Shown one piece after another: positions 1 to 7,424 of a stretch of 64,000 bases of DNA; positions within the stretch are counted from its first letter, which is position 1; every line of letters starts with the position of its first letter. A program made the position numbers and the translations under genes. Below the pieces are notes generated by a model. It made no database searches and was not told the origin of the DNA. It saw only the letters and a program-made list of their open reading frames with translations. The stretch lies in contig NZ_VSIY01000015.1 in NCBI RefSeq assembly GCF_008086115.1, positions 372,001 through 436,000 on the forward strand, given 5' to 3'. Source of the DNA: Maritimibacter fusiformis (GTDB taxonomy: Bacteria; Pseudomonadota; Alphaproteobacteria; Rhodobacterales; Rhodobacteraceae).

Positions 1-429
1 GAACGGCACGAGTTTGCCCGCCCGCTGGTGAATTCCGGCCGGCTGTCGCAGCCGGCGATCTATGACGGTTCGCCGATCAACACCCCCGACGCACTGGAAA
101 GCGCACCGGCGCGCAGCCGTCCGGGCGCGCCCTGCCCGGATGCGCCGATCGGTGACGGTTTCCTTCTGTCGCGGCTGGGTGGCGGCTTCGTGCTTCTGGC
201 CATCGACACCGAGGCCCCCGAAACCTTCGAGGATGGCGGGATCGTGGCGACGCGGCTGGCGGTTTCGGCCCGCGACGATCCCAGTGGGGCGCTTGCCGCG
301 CGCTACCTGGGGGATGAGCCGTCGGCGGTCTACCTGATCCGCCCCGACCAGCACGTGGCGGCGCGGTTCGCGGATTTCGACGAGGATCAGATCCGCTTTG
401 CCCTGCGCCGGGCCACCGGAAAGGAATGA
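1..429 (+). CDS. FAD-dependent monooxygenase, C-terminal part (5' truncated)
   Basis: The frame is open from the first base, so the gene begins left of the window and only about 142 C-terminal residues are visible. They match the tail of class A flavin hydroxylases of the MhpA/PheA/pentachlorophenol-monooxygenase type. The visible part has the 'EFARPLVNSGRLS' segment that follows the FAD domain, then 'SRPGAPCPDAP' and 'FLLSRLGGGFVLLAID', which is how the thioredoxin-like C-terminal domain of this family starts. Such enzymes hydroxylate aromatic substrates with NAD(P)H and O2. The substrate cannot be told from this piece. A DUF2783 gene follows after 4 bases, the usual partner in related genomes. 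The family call is good; the specific function is unknown. Confidence 0.75.
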   Translation, partial: ERHEFARPLVNSGRLSQPAIYDGSPINTPDALESAPARSRPGAPCPDAPIGDGFLLSRLGGGFVLLAIDTEAPETFEDGGIVATRLAVSARDDPSGALAARYLGDEPSAVYLIRPDQHVAARFADFDEDQIRFALRRATGKE

Positions 430-433
430 GGAC

Positions 434-628
434 ATGGCCAAACTGACCCTGACCCCGAATATCGAAGACGGCGACGATTTCCTGGCCGAGCTGTTGGCGG
501 TGCACGATGGGCTGACAAAACCGGACAGCGACGCGCTGAACGCCCGGCTGATCCTGACGCTGGCCAACCACATCGGTGACCGCGACGTGCTGGCCGAGGC
601 GCTGCGGGTCGCCGCCCGCCCGCGCTAG
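434..628 (+). CDS. DUF2783 family small protein
   Basis: This 64-residue acidic protein starts MAKLTLTPNIEDGDDF and has the composition and length of the DUF2783 family, which in Proteobacteria is typically encoded just downstream of a flavin monooxygenase, as here. The start at 434 is chosen because the stop of the monooxygenase lies 4 bases upstream and AAGGA sits just before it, giving probable translational coupling. No catalytic motif is visible and the biochemical role is unknown; an accessory role to the flavoenzyme is an inference from linkage. Its TAG stop overlaps the TAG stop of the convergent RES gene in the shared tetranucleotide CTAG (625-628). Confidence 0.7.
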   Translation: MAKLTLTPNIEDGDDFLAELLAVHDGLTKPDSDALNARLILTLANHIGDRDVLAEALRVAARPR

Positions 629-1368
629 ACCGGGCCGGTTCCGTCCGAGAACCGAAGCGCCGTTTCCCCCGGCGCGAACATGAAGCGTTGGTTGAGCGTC
701 TCGCAAGACACGCGCACCAGAGACCATGACAGGGTGACCTGCCAGGTCTGGTGCTGGATCGGGCGCGGCTGGGCGAAGGCGCCGCAGCACAGCACCGCGA
801 CATTCGCCGCCGGTTCCGGGTGGCGCACCGAAGCATAGCGGATCGCCTCTCCGTCCACGGCGCGCATCGCGTCCGAGAGGGCCAGGCACTCCGCGTAGTC
901 CTCGGGGTCGGTCCAGTTCCCCGCCCCGGCAAGCTCCGGTGCGGTCAGGTCCAGCGCGCGGTCGGTGCGGATATCGGCCATCACCGCCGTGTGCTCGATC
1001 GGGCGGCGCGGCAGGGGTGTGCCCTCGGAAGCCCGATAGAACGCCAGCGTCTTCCACACGGTTTCACTGATCGCGGTCAGCGGCTCCTCGGCCCCGTACC
1101 AGACCCCCGGCGTGCGTCCCGCCCGGCGAAAGCGCGAGGATTTGGGGTAGCGGCCATAGCGGAACGGCGACCAGAACTGAAAATCGAGATGCCGGCAATC
1201 CTCGGGCACCGGCGGCTTGCTGTCTTCCAGCAAAGCCTCCAGCGTGTCGTGCTCGGCGAAGGTGTCGACCAGCCGGACGGTCGAGGATCGTGACTGCCCT
1301 TCGATCACCCGCCAGACATTGCGCCGATAAGGCTGGAAATGCGCCTCAGGTCGGAGCACGGGCGGCAT
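625..1368 (-). CDS. RES-domain toxin (NAD+ phosphorylase family)
   Basis: This 247-residue protein belongs to the RES family. Characterised members of type II toxin-antitoxin pairs deplete NAD+. The core has 'SSRFRRAG' (around residues 77-84), then 'VWYGAEEPLTAISE' (89-102). This gives the Arg, Tyr (Y91) and Glu (E102) pattern of the RES active site, with a Ser close by. The N-terminal stretch 'RLVDTFAEHDTLEALLE' is typical of the subfamily paired with Xre/MbcA antitoxins. It is encoded just after that antitoxin on the same strand and overlaps it by 23 bases, so the two are co-translated. Toxicity is inferred from the family; residues required for it look intact. Confidence 0.85.
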   Translation of the reverse strand: MPPVLRPEAHFQPYRRNVWRVIEGQSRSSTVRLVDTFAEHDTLEALLEDSKPPVPEDCRHLDFQFWSPFRYGRYPKSSRFRRAGRTPGVWYGAEEPLTAISETVWKTLAFYRASEGTPLPRRPIEHTAVMADIRTDRALDLTAPELAGAGNWTDPEDYAECLALSDAMRAVDGEAIRYASVRHPEPAANVAVLCCGAFAQPRPIQHQTWQVTLSWSLVRVSCETLNQRFMFAPGETALRFSDGTGPV

Positions 1369-1729
1369 CGAGGTAGTTCATCACGTCGACCAGCCCGGCG
1401 GGCGTGCGCATCAGGTCCTTCGGCACGCCGTGCAGGTCGGCATTGGCGGCCTTGATCCAGCCCCGCACCGTCGCCGCCTCGCCCCCCGCCACCGCGTCGA
1501 GCGAGCGGAAAACACGGATCAGGTAAAGCGCCAGGTCCAGCGGCTTGCCCGCAAGGTCATGGCCGCCGCCGTTCATCCGCGACACGGTCGATTCACTGAC
1601 CCCGAGGATGCCCGCAAGCTCGCGCTGCGAAAGGCCAAGCTCACGCGCGGCGTTGACGACCGCCTTGGCCACGACCCGGCCGGGTGCGTGGCTGGTGTCT
1701 TGTATCTCGATATGAGCATTCTGCGGCAT
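1346..1729 (-). CDS. Xre/MbcA/ParS-type antitoxin
   Basis: This 127-residue antitoxin has an N-terminal helix-turn-helix ('LGLSQRELAGILGVSESTVSRM', about residues 32-53) and a C-terminal toxin-binding region of the DUF2384/MbcA type ending in 'TPAGLVDVMNYLDAAR'. It is expected to bind the neighbouring RES protein and repress the operon. I place the start at 1729 because an AGGAGA ribosome site lies 6-7 bases upstream; a longer reading from 1768 would run through the palindromic operator at 1758-1776 and has no such site. It is the first gene of the operon and overlaps the toxin gene by 23 bases. Confidence 0.87.
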   Translation of the reverse strand: MPQNAHIEIQDTSHAPGRVVAKAVVNAARELGLSQRELAGILGVSESTVSRMNGGGHDLAGKPLDLALYLIRVFRSLDAVAGGEAATVRGWIKAANADLHGVPKDLMRTPAGLVDVMNYLDAARAPT

Positions 1730-1757
1730 TTTTCTTTCTCCTGAAAGCAACATAGGA

Positions 1758-1776
1758 TTACTTCCCACAGAAGTAA
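1758..1776. promoter_or_regulatory. Palindromic operator of the RES/Xre toxin-antitoxin operon
   Basis: The sequence TTACTTC-CCACA-GAAGTAA is a perfect 7-5-7 inverted repeat lying 29 bases upstream of the antitoxin start. Its position and symmetry fit an autorepressor site for the Xre-type antitoxin, as known for this toxin-antitoxin class. That this protein binds it is inferred, not seen. Confidence 0.65.
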
Positions 1777-1787
1777 AGAGACACGAA

Positions 1788-1811
1788 AAACCCCGCCCGA
1801 AGGCGGGGTTT
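1788..1811 (-). terminator. Rho-independent terminator after the peroxiredoxin gene
   Basis: AAACCCCGCC and GGCGGGGTTT form a perfect 10-bp stem around a 4-base loop, read as TTCG on the minus strand, followed on that strand by TTTTT-C-G. It lies 24 bases past the peroxiredoxin stop and just before the toxin-antitoxin promoter, so it insulates the two units. Confidence 0.85.
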
Positions 1812-1834
1812 CGTTAGGTTCGCTCCTGTCGCAC

Positions 1835-2488
1835 TCAGCCGGGATCGGCGGTGGTGCGCAGGTAGGGGAAGACTTCTTTCACCGCGCCGAACTTGGCCTT
1901 GGCATGTTCGGTCGACAGGCTGGTCGCCACGATCACGTCCTCGCCCGGCACCCAGTTGGCCGGCGTCGCGATCGGTGCGCCATCGGTCTTCATCACGCCG
2001 TCCAGCGCGCGCAGCACCTCGGCGAAGTTGCGGCCGACCGACATCGGATAGGTCATCGACAGGCGCAGCTTCTTGTCCGGGCCGAAGATGAACACGACCC
2101 GCACGCTGGCGGAATCAGCCGCCGTGCGTCCGTCGGGCAGATAGGCCTCGGCCGGCAGCATGTCGAGCGCCTTGGACACCGCCAGATCGTCGTCGGCGAT
2201 GATCGGGAAGTTGGCCTTCGCGCCTGCGAACTTCTCGATGTCCTTCTTCCATTCCACATGCTCTTCGGCGGTGTCGACCGACAGGCCGATCACTTTGACG
2301 CCGCGCTTCTCCCACTCGTCGGCGAGTTGTGCGACGGCGCCGAATTCGGTGGTGCAGACCGGGGTGAAATCCTTGGGGTGGGAGAACAGGATGGTGTAGC
2401 TGTCCCCGATGAAGTCATGAAAATCAATCTCGCCCTGATCGGTCTTGGCGTGGAAATTGGGCACGGTTTCGTTGATGCGAAGTCCCAT
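1835..2488 (-). CDS. 1-Cys peroxiredoxin (Prx6 type)
   Basis: This 217-residue thiol peroxidase reduces peroxides. The peroxidatic cysteine is C45 in 'HPKDFTPVCTTEFG', the Prx6-class motif, and the C-terminal 'GEDVIVATSLSTEHAKAKF' region and total length also match Prx6 rather than the shorter AhpC or BCP types. No second conserved resolving cysteine is seen. The start is supported by CAGGAGG 6 bases upstream. It is transcribed alone, divergent from an aldehyde dehydrogenase across a 177-base region with repeated TCTGTC half-sites, and ends at a strong terminator. A cytosolic antioxidant role is expected. Confidence 0.93.
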   Translation of the reverse strand: MGLRINETVPNFHAKTDQGEIDFHDFIGDSYTILFSHPKDFTPVCTTEFGAVAQLADEWEKRGVKVIGLSVDTAEEHVEWKKDIEKFAGAKANFPIIADDDLAVSKALDMLPAEAYLPDGRTAADSASVRVVFIFGPDKKLRLSMTYPMSVGRNFAEVLRALDGVMKTDGAPIATPANWVPGEDVIVATSLSTEHAKAKFGAVKEVFPYLRTTADPG

Positions 2489-2532
2489 AACGGCCTCCTG
2501 TTTGTGCGTTGCATTCCCAATCTAGATACGCT

Positions 2533-2640
2533 CCAATCTGTCGATTTCCAGCCCTCTGCGACAGAATAACCTCCCCGATCCGGCCATTGCACAGGTCAAC
2601 TGTCCCGCCTTGTTCTTCCCGGTGTGCAATGACAGATTGG
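2533..2640. promoter_or_regulatory. Divergent promoter region with nested inverted repeats
   Basis: The 177-base gap between the peroxiredoxin and aldehyde dehydrogenase genes contains CCAATCTGTC (2533-2542) mirrored by GACAGATTGG (2631-2640), and ATTGCACA (2586-2593) mirrored by TGTGCAAT (2623-2630). A third half-site, CGACAGA (2559-2565), mirrors TCTGTCG (2537-2543) across 15 bases. This spaced half-site layout suggests a transcription-factor binding region, possibly looping, that serves both genes. The factor is unknown. Confidence 0.45.
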
Positions 2641-2665
2641 CGCCAAATTCGAACAGGAGTGTGAC

Positions 2666-4108
2666 ATGATCGAAAAACGCGACTTCTATATAGACGGCGC
2701 CTGGGTGGCCCCGTCAGTGCCGAACGACCACAAGGTGATCGACCCCTCGACCGAAGAGCCGGGGGCAATCATTTCTCTGGGCAGCCAGGCCGATGTCGAC
2801 GCCGCCGTTGCCGCCGCGCGCGCCGCGTTCCCGGCGTGGATGGCGACCCCGCCCGCCGAGCGCATCGCGCTGGTCGAAAAACTGCTCGAGGTCTACCTGG
2901 CACGCTCCGAGGAGCTGGCACAGGCGATGACCCTCACGATGGGCGCCCCGATCGAGTGGAGCCGCACCCAACAGGTCGGTGCCGGCACCTTCCACATCCA
3001 GAACTTCATCAAGGCGGCCAAGGAATTTCAGTTCATCCGTCCGCTGGGCGATCATGCGCCGAACGACCGGATCGTGTATGAGCCGGTCGGCGTCACTGCG
3101 CTGATCACGCCGTGGAACTGGCCGATGAACCAGATCACGCTGAAGGTCGTGGCCGCCGCCATTGCCGGGTGCACGATGGTTCTGAAGCCGTCCGAGGAAA
3201 GCCCGATCGACGCGATGCTCTTTGCCGAGTTCATGGATGAGGCAGGGTTTCCCAAAGGCGTCTTCAACCTGGTGAACGGCGACGGGCCGGGGGTCGGCAC
3301 GGCGCTGTCGGGGCACAAGGATGTGGACATGGTCAGCTTCACCGGCTCGACCCGTGCCGGCATCGCGATCTCGAAGAACGCCGCCGACACGCTCAAGCGG
3401 GTGCATCTGGAGTTGGGCGGCAAAGGGGCGAACATCATCTTTGCCGATGCCGATGACAAGGCCGTCAAACGCGGCGTCACCCACATGATGAACAACACCG
3501 GCCAGTCGTGCAACGCGCCGTCGCGGATGCTGGTGCAGCGCGACATCTACGACGCCGCCGTCGAAACCGCCGCCCAGGTCGCGGATTCCATCGCCGTTGG
3601 CAACGCCCACGAAGAGGGCCGCCATATCGGCCCGGTGGTGAACGAGGCGCAGTGGAACAAGATCCAGGGCCTGATCCAGAAGGGCATTGACGAGGGTGCG
3701 CGGCTGGTGGCCGGGGGTCTGGGGCGGCCCGATGGCCTGAACCGAGGCTACTTCGTCAAGCCCACGGTATTTGCCGACGTGACCAACGACATGACCATCG
3801 CGCGCGAGGAGATCTTCGGCCCGGTCCTGTCGATCATCCCGTTCGACACCGAGGAAGAGGCGGTCACGATTGCCAATGACACGGTCTATGGCCTGACCAA
3901 CTATGTCCAGACCCAGGACGGCACCAAGGCCAACCGCGTGGCGCTGCAACTGCGTTCGGGCATGGTCGAGATGAACGGCAAGTCGCGCAGCGCGGGCGCA
4001 CCCTTCGGCGGCATGAAGCAGTCGGGCAATGGCCGCGAGGCCGGGGTCTGGGGCATCGAGGATTTCCTCGAGGTCAAGGCCATCGGCGGCTGGGCCAGCG
4101 AGGCCTGA
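2666..4108 (+). CDS. Aldehyde dehydrogenase family protein
   Basis: This 480-residue NAD(P)+-dependent aldehyde dehydrogenase has the standard family length. The catalytic cysteine is C282 in 'GQSCNAPSRMLVQ', the general-base glutamate is in 'HLELGGKGANIIF' (around residue 248), the cofactor-binding segment 'ITPWNWPMNQITLKV' lies near 149-163, and 'EEIFGPVLSI' lies near 390. AGGAG precedes the ATG by 8 bases. Substrate specificity cannot be assigned; sequence context (a peroxiredoxin on the other side of a shared promoter) would fit detoxification of reactive aldehydes, but that is an inference. A hairpin at 4115-4142 ends the unit. Confidence 0.92.
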   Translation: MIEKRDFYIDGAWVAPSVPNDHKVIDPSTEEPGAIISLGSQADVDAAVAAARAAFPAWMATPPAERIALVEKLLEVYLARSEELAQAMTLTMGAPIEWSRTQQVGAGTFHIQNFIKAAKEFQFIRPLGDHAPNDRIVYEPVGVTALITPWNWPMNQITLKVVAAAIAGCTMVLKPSEESPIDAMLFAEFMDEAGFPKGVFNLVNGDGPGVGTALSGHKDVDMVSFTGSTRAGIAISKNAADTLKRVHLELGGKGANIIFADADDKAVKRGVTHMMNNTGQSCNAPSRMLVQRDIYDAAVETAAQVADSIAVGNAHEEGRHIGPVVNEAQWNKIQGLIQKGIDEGARLVAGGLGRPDGLNRGYFVKPTVFADVTNDMTIAREEIFGPVLSIIPFDTEEEAVTIANDTVYGLTNYVQTQDGTKANRVALQLRSGMVEMNGKSRSAGAPFGGMKQSGNGREAGVWGIEDFLEVKAIGGWASEA

Positions 4109-4114
4109 GCAATT

Positions 4115-4142
4115 GCGCTGGCGGTGTCAACGCCGCCAGCGC
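4115..4142. terminator. Hairpin between convergent aldehyde dehydrogenase and rluA-family genes
   Basis: GCGCTGGCGG and CCGCCAGCGC form a perfect 10-bp stem, extendable by a wobble and a G-C pair to leave a TCAA tetraloop. It fills the 36-base gap between two convergent stop codons. There is no T tract on either strand, so it may act as a 3'-end stabiliser or a Rho-assisted terminator rather than a classical terminator. Confidence 0.6.
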
Positions 4143-4144
4143 GC

Positions 4145-4792
4145 TCAGAACGGCACCTTGGCGCGGAAGGTGAACCACTCGCCGCCAAGCGGGTGGCGCA
4201 GTTTCAGGCTTTCCGCATGCAGCATCATGCGCGGAAAGTTCCGCGCGTCACCCTCGGCATAGAACGGATCGCCCAGGATCGGGTGGCCGATTTCCTTCAT
4301 GTGCACGCGAAGCTGGTGGCTGCGTCCGGTATGCGGAAACAGCCGCACCCGGGTCGTGTCGCCTTCGTGCTTCATCACCCGCCAGTCGGTCAGCGCGGGC
4401 TTGCCGGTCTCATGGTTAACATGCTGCAGCGGCCGGTTCGGCCAATCCACGATCAAGGGCAGATCGACGCTGCCGGTCTTGTCCGCGATCCGTCCGCAAA
4501 CCCTTGCGACATAAGCCTTTTTCAGCCGCCGTTTCTCGAATTGCTGGCCAAGGTGGCGCTGGGCCAGCCGGGACCGCGCGAACGTCATCACCCCGGATGT
4601 ATCGCGGTCAAGCCGATGCACGAGCAGCGCTTCGGGATAGTCCGCCTGCACCCGCGTGATGAGGCAATCGGCCAGATGCTCGCCCTTCCCCGGCACACTG
4701 AGCAGCCCCGCCGGCTTGTTCACGATCAACAGCGCATCGTCGTCGTGGATGATCTCCAGCGGGCCTTGGGGCGGGGCATAGTCGTTCGTCAT
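4145..4792 (-). CDS. RluA-family pseudouridine synthase
   Basis: This 215-residue protein converts uridine to pseudouridine in rRNA and/or tRNA. The signature 'HRLDRDTSG' (near residues 61-69) carries the catalytic aspartate, 'KPAGLLSVPGKG' lies upstream, and 'PHTGRSHQLRVHM' follows, all in the order typical of RluA. There is no N-terminal S4 domain, as in the short RluA type that modifies 23S U746 and tRNA U32; that target is inferred from size only. The ATG at 4792 is preferred because it overlaps the stop of the upstream gene in ATGA, giving coupled translation. It is the last gene of a three-gene minus-strand operon. Confidence 0.88.
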   Translation of the reverse strand: MTNDYAPPQGPLEIIHDDDALLIVNKPAGLLSVPGKGEHLADCLITRVQADYPEALLVHRLDRDTSGVMTFARSRLAQRHLGQQFEKRRLKKAYVARVCGRIADKTGSVDLPLIVDWPNRPLQHVNHETGKPALTDWRVMKHEGDTTRVRLFPHTGRSHQLRVHMKEIGHPILGDPFYAEGDARNFPRMMLHAESLKLRHPLGGEWFTFRAKVPF

Positions 4793-5235
4793 GCGGCAAA
4801 AACGCGGGCCAGGATGCGCGCCAGCCGATCCGCGTCTTCCTCGGTGAAGGCATCCGCCTGGTCGCTGTCGATGTCGAACACCCCGATCAATTCGCCGAAC
4901 TTGTCCCACACCGGCAGGACCAGTTCCGACCGGGTCGAACTGGCGCAGGCGATGTGGCCGGGAAAGGCGTTCACATCCGGCACCAACTGCACCTCGCCGG
5001 TGCGCGCCGCAGCGCCGCAGACGCCGCGCGAAAACGGAATATCGAGGCAGCCATGCCCGCCCTGATACGGCCCGATCTTGAGGTGCTCCGGCCCGGTCAC
5101 GCGATAGAACCCCGTCCAGTCGAAGCGGTCATCGAAATGATGCACCTCGCAGGCCACCGTCGCCATCAGCGCGATCACATCCGTTTCGCCGGCACAGATC
5201 GCGGCGATCCTGTCTTCCAGCTCGGTGTAGTCCAT
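4789..5235 (-). CDS. msrC: Free methionine-(R)-sulfoxide reductase (GAF domain)
   Basis: This 148-residue single GAF-domain protein matches fRMsr, which reduces free L-methionine-R-sulfoxide using thioredoxin. The three cysteines C63, C73 and C97 (in 'GHGCLDIPFSRGVCG' and 'HIACAS') keep the 10- and 24-residue spacing of the E. coli enzyme (C84, C94, C118). 'DWTGFYRV' near residue 39 is also characteristic. The start at 5235 is set by a one-base TGATG overlap with the thiolase stop. Its own stop overlaps the next start in ATGA. Why a methionine-repair enzyme shares an operon with a thiolase is not clear. Confidence 0.9.
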   Translation of the reverse strand: MDYTELEDRIAAICAGETDVIALMATVACEVHHFDDRFDWTGFYRVTGPEHLKIGPYQGGHGCLDIPFSRGVCGAAARTGEVQLVPDVNAFPGHIACASSTRSELVLPVWDKFGELIGVFDIDSDQADAFTEEDADRLARILARVFAA

Positions 5236-6407
5236 CAGGCCCGCTCGATCGCGATCGCCGTGCCCTCGCCGCCCCCGATGCAGATCGCCGCGACGCCGCA
5301 TTTCAGCCCGCGTTTTTCCAGTGCATTGAGCAGCGTGACCATGATCCGCGTGCCGGATGCCCCGATCGGGTGCCCTAGCGCGCAGGCGCCGCCGTTCACG
5401 TTCACGATGTCATGCGGCAAGCCCATTTCACGCATGAACGCCATCGGCACCACGGCGAAGGCTTCGTTGACCTCCCACAGGTCCACATCGCCCACCGACC
5501 AGCCGATCTTGTCCAGAAGTTTCTGCGCCGCCGGGATCGGTGCGGTCGGAAACAGCCCCGGCGCCTGCGCGTGGCTGGCATGGCCAAGGATGCGCGCGCG
5601 CACCTTCAGCCCCTCCCGCTCCGCCGCGTCGCCCGAGGCGAGCACCAGCGCCGCCGCCCCGTCCGAGATCGACGAGGAATTGGCGGGCGTCACCGTGCCG
5701 TCCTTGCGAAACGCCGGCTTGAGATGCGGGATCTTCTCGGGCCGGGCCTTGGCGGGCTGTTCGTCGGCGGAAACCACCGCCTCGCCCGCCCGCGTCCTGA
5801 CCGTCACCGGCACGATCTCGCCGTCGAACCCGCCCGATTTCTGCGCTTCCAGCGCGCGGGTGAGCGAGGCGATGGCGTATTCGTCCTGCGCCTCCCGGGT
5901 GAACTGAAAGGCCTCGGCGCAATCCTCGGCAAAGGTGCCCATCAGGCGGCCCTTGTCATAGGCATCCTCGAGCCCGTCAAAGAACATGTGGTCCAGCACT
6001 TCGCTGTGTCCCAGCCGCGCTCCGCCGCGCATTTTCGGCAGCAGGTAGGGCGCGTTGCTCATGCTCTCCATCCCGCCCGCGATCATCACCGAGCGGTCGC
6101 CCAGCGCGATCTGGTCGTGCGCGATCATCGCCGCCTTCATGCCGGAGCCGCACATCTTGTTCAGCGTGGTCGCCGGCACCTCTTCGCCAAGCCCGCCGGC
6201 GAATGCGGCCTGCCTGGCGGGGGCCTGGCCCTGGCCCGCGGGCAGGACGTTGCCCATCAAGACCTCGTCAACCGTCCCGTTTCCGGCCTCCGCCAGTGCC
6301 GCCCGGATCGCCACGCCGCCAAGCTCGGCGGCGGTGACTGTGCTGAAATCGCCCTGGAACCCGCCCATCGGCGTGCGCGCGGCACCGGCTATGACAACGT
6401 CTTTCAT
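5235..6407 (-). CDS. Acetyl-CoA acetyltransferase (thiolase)
   Basis: This 390-residue thiolase II-type enzyme condenses or cleaves acetoacetyl-CoA. The nucleophile is C86 in 'LNKMCGSGMKA', the catalytic histidine is H346 in 'GGACALGHPIGASG', and the second cysteine is C376 in 'AAICIGGGEG'. All three lie in family positions and the length is normal. GGGAGAG precedes the ATG. It heads the operon thiolase, msrC, rluA-like. The enzyme could feed polyhydroxybutyrate synthesis, but no phaB or phaC is in the window; degradation of acetoacetyl-CoA is equally possible. Confidence 0.92.
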   Translation of the reverse strand: MKDVVIAGAARTPMGGFQGDFSTVTAAELGGVAIRAALAEAGNGTVDEVLMGNVLPAGQGQAPARQAAFAGGLGEEVPATTLNKMCGSGMKAAMIAHDQIALGDRSVMIAGGMESMSNAPYLLPKMRGGARLGHSEVLDHMFFDGLEDAYDKGRLMGTFAEDCAEAFQFTREAQDEYAIASLTRALEAQKSGGFDGEIVPVTVRTRAGEAVVSADEQPAKARPEKIPHLKPAFRKDGTVTPANSSSISDGAAALVLASGDAAEREGLKVRARILGHASHAQAPGLFPTAPIPAAQKLLDKIGWSVGDVDLWEVNEAFAVVPMAFMREMGLPHDIVNVNGGACALGHPIGASGTRIMVTLLNALEKRGLKCGVAAICIGGGEGTAIAIERA

Positions 6408-6503
6408 GTCGATTCTCTCCCGTCTCGGTGCCCCTCGCTTACCGAATGGTAAGGATCGGGGTCTAGCCTAGTTCGAAACGACGTTGCGACGAAGGAGCAT
6501 GCA

Positions 6504-6848
6504 ATGGAACTTTCGCGCCAGGATATCGGCAATGTCCGGCTGATCTCGGTCGCCGAGGGGCGAATCGATGCTTCGGTCGCGATCCGGTTCAAGGACAGGA
6601 TGCGCGAGGTGACGGAGGATGCGCCGGAACGAATCATCCTGGACCTGTCCAAGGTCGGGTTTCTCGACAGCTCCGGGCTGGGCGCCCTGGTCGCGGTGAT
6701 GAAAATGGCGGCGCCGGATCGGCGGGTCGAGCTTGCGGGGCTGACGAAGATGGTCGCCAAGGTCTTCCGGCTGACCCGGATGGACACGGTATTCGTGATT
6801 CATGTGTCTGCCGACGCCGCCCTGAACGGTCACGCCGATGCAGGCTAG
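6504..6848 (+). CDS. STAS-domain anti-anti-sigma factor (SpoIIAA/RsbV-like)
   Basis: This 114-residue protein is a single STAS domain. The phosphorylation site is expected at S57 in 'FLDSSGLGALV', equivalent to the second serine of the SpoIIAA motif. In partner-switching systems such proteins, when unphosphorylated, bind the anti-sigma kinase and release its target. A good AAGGAG lies 7 bases before the ATG. The next gene, overlapping by 11 bases, encodes the matching kinase-fold protein. No sigma factor or PP2C phosphatase gene is nearby, so the final target is unknown; it need not be a sigma factor. Confidence 0.88.
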   Translation: MELSRQDIGNVRLISVAEGRIDASVAIRFKDRMREVTEDAPERIILDLSKVGFLDSSGLGALVAVMKMAAPDRRVELAGLTKMVAKVFRLTRMDTVFVIHVSADAALNGHADAG

Positions 6849-7350
6849 GGCATACGCGTTCATGGGCAACGCCCGCGATCAGCACCAGCGCGACGGCGCC
6901 CGCACAGGCCCGGGGCTGAACCTGGTGTTTCCCGGCGACCCCGAGTCGGTCCGCCGTGCGCTGCGCCGCGCCCGGGTGGTGTTTCGCGCCATGTCGATCC
7001 CCGAGGAGCACAGCGGCATCGCGGAAATCGTGCTGGCCGAAGTGCTCAACAACATCGTCGAACACGCCTACCAGAATCATGGGCGCGGCGTGATCGAGCT
7101 TGCGGTGCGCCCGGTGCCCGATGGGTTGGCGTTCACCATCCGCGACGACGGATTGCCGATGCCGGATGGCGGGCCGCCCACCGGACATCCCCCCGACCTG
7201 ATGGTGCCGTTCGAGGGCTTGCCGGAGGGCGGTTTCGGCTGGCTGATGATCCATGAGTTGACCCGCGGCCTGAGCTATCGCCGGATCGGCAACCGCAACG
7301 AGTTGAAATTCAGGCTCGACATCACAGGGGCGGTTGATGGGGCGGACTGA
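6838..7350 (+). CDS. Anti-sigma-factor-type serine kinase (HATPase, RsbW/SpoIIAB-like)
   Basis: This protein of up to 170 residues is a stand-alone GHKL ATPase domain of the RsbW type. The N box is 'EVLNNIVEHAY' (68-78), the G1 box is 'IRDDGLPMP' (near 118), and 'GGFGWLMIHELT' resembles the G2 region. These proteins phosphorylate their STAS partner and sequester a target. It overlaps the STAS gene by 11 bases, so the pair is co-translated. An internal ATG at 6862 is an alternative start that would remove the overlap and give a protein closer to the usual length; I keep the upstream start with moderate certainty. Confidence 0.85.
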   Translation: MQARAYAFMGNARDQHQRDGARTGPGLNLVFPGDPESVRRALRRARVVFRAMSIPEEHSGIAEIVLAEVLNNIVEHAYQNHGRGVIELAVRPVPDGLAFTIRDDGLPMPDGGPPTGHPPDLMVPFEGLPEGGFGWLMIHELTRGLSYRRIGNRNELKFRLDITGAVDGAD

Positions 7351-7424
7351 TCGCCATCGGGTCGCTGTCCGGGTGAATTGCCCCGGAATTGCCCGATTGC
7401 CGCTGCGCCACGGCCAGAATGCCA

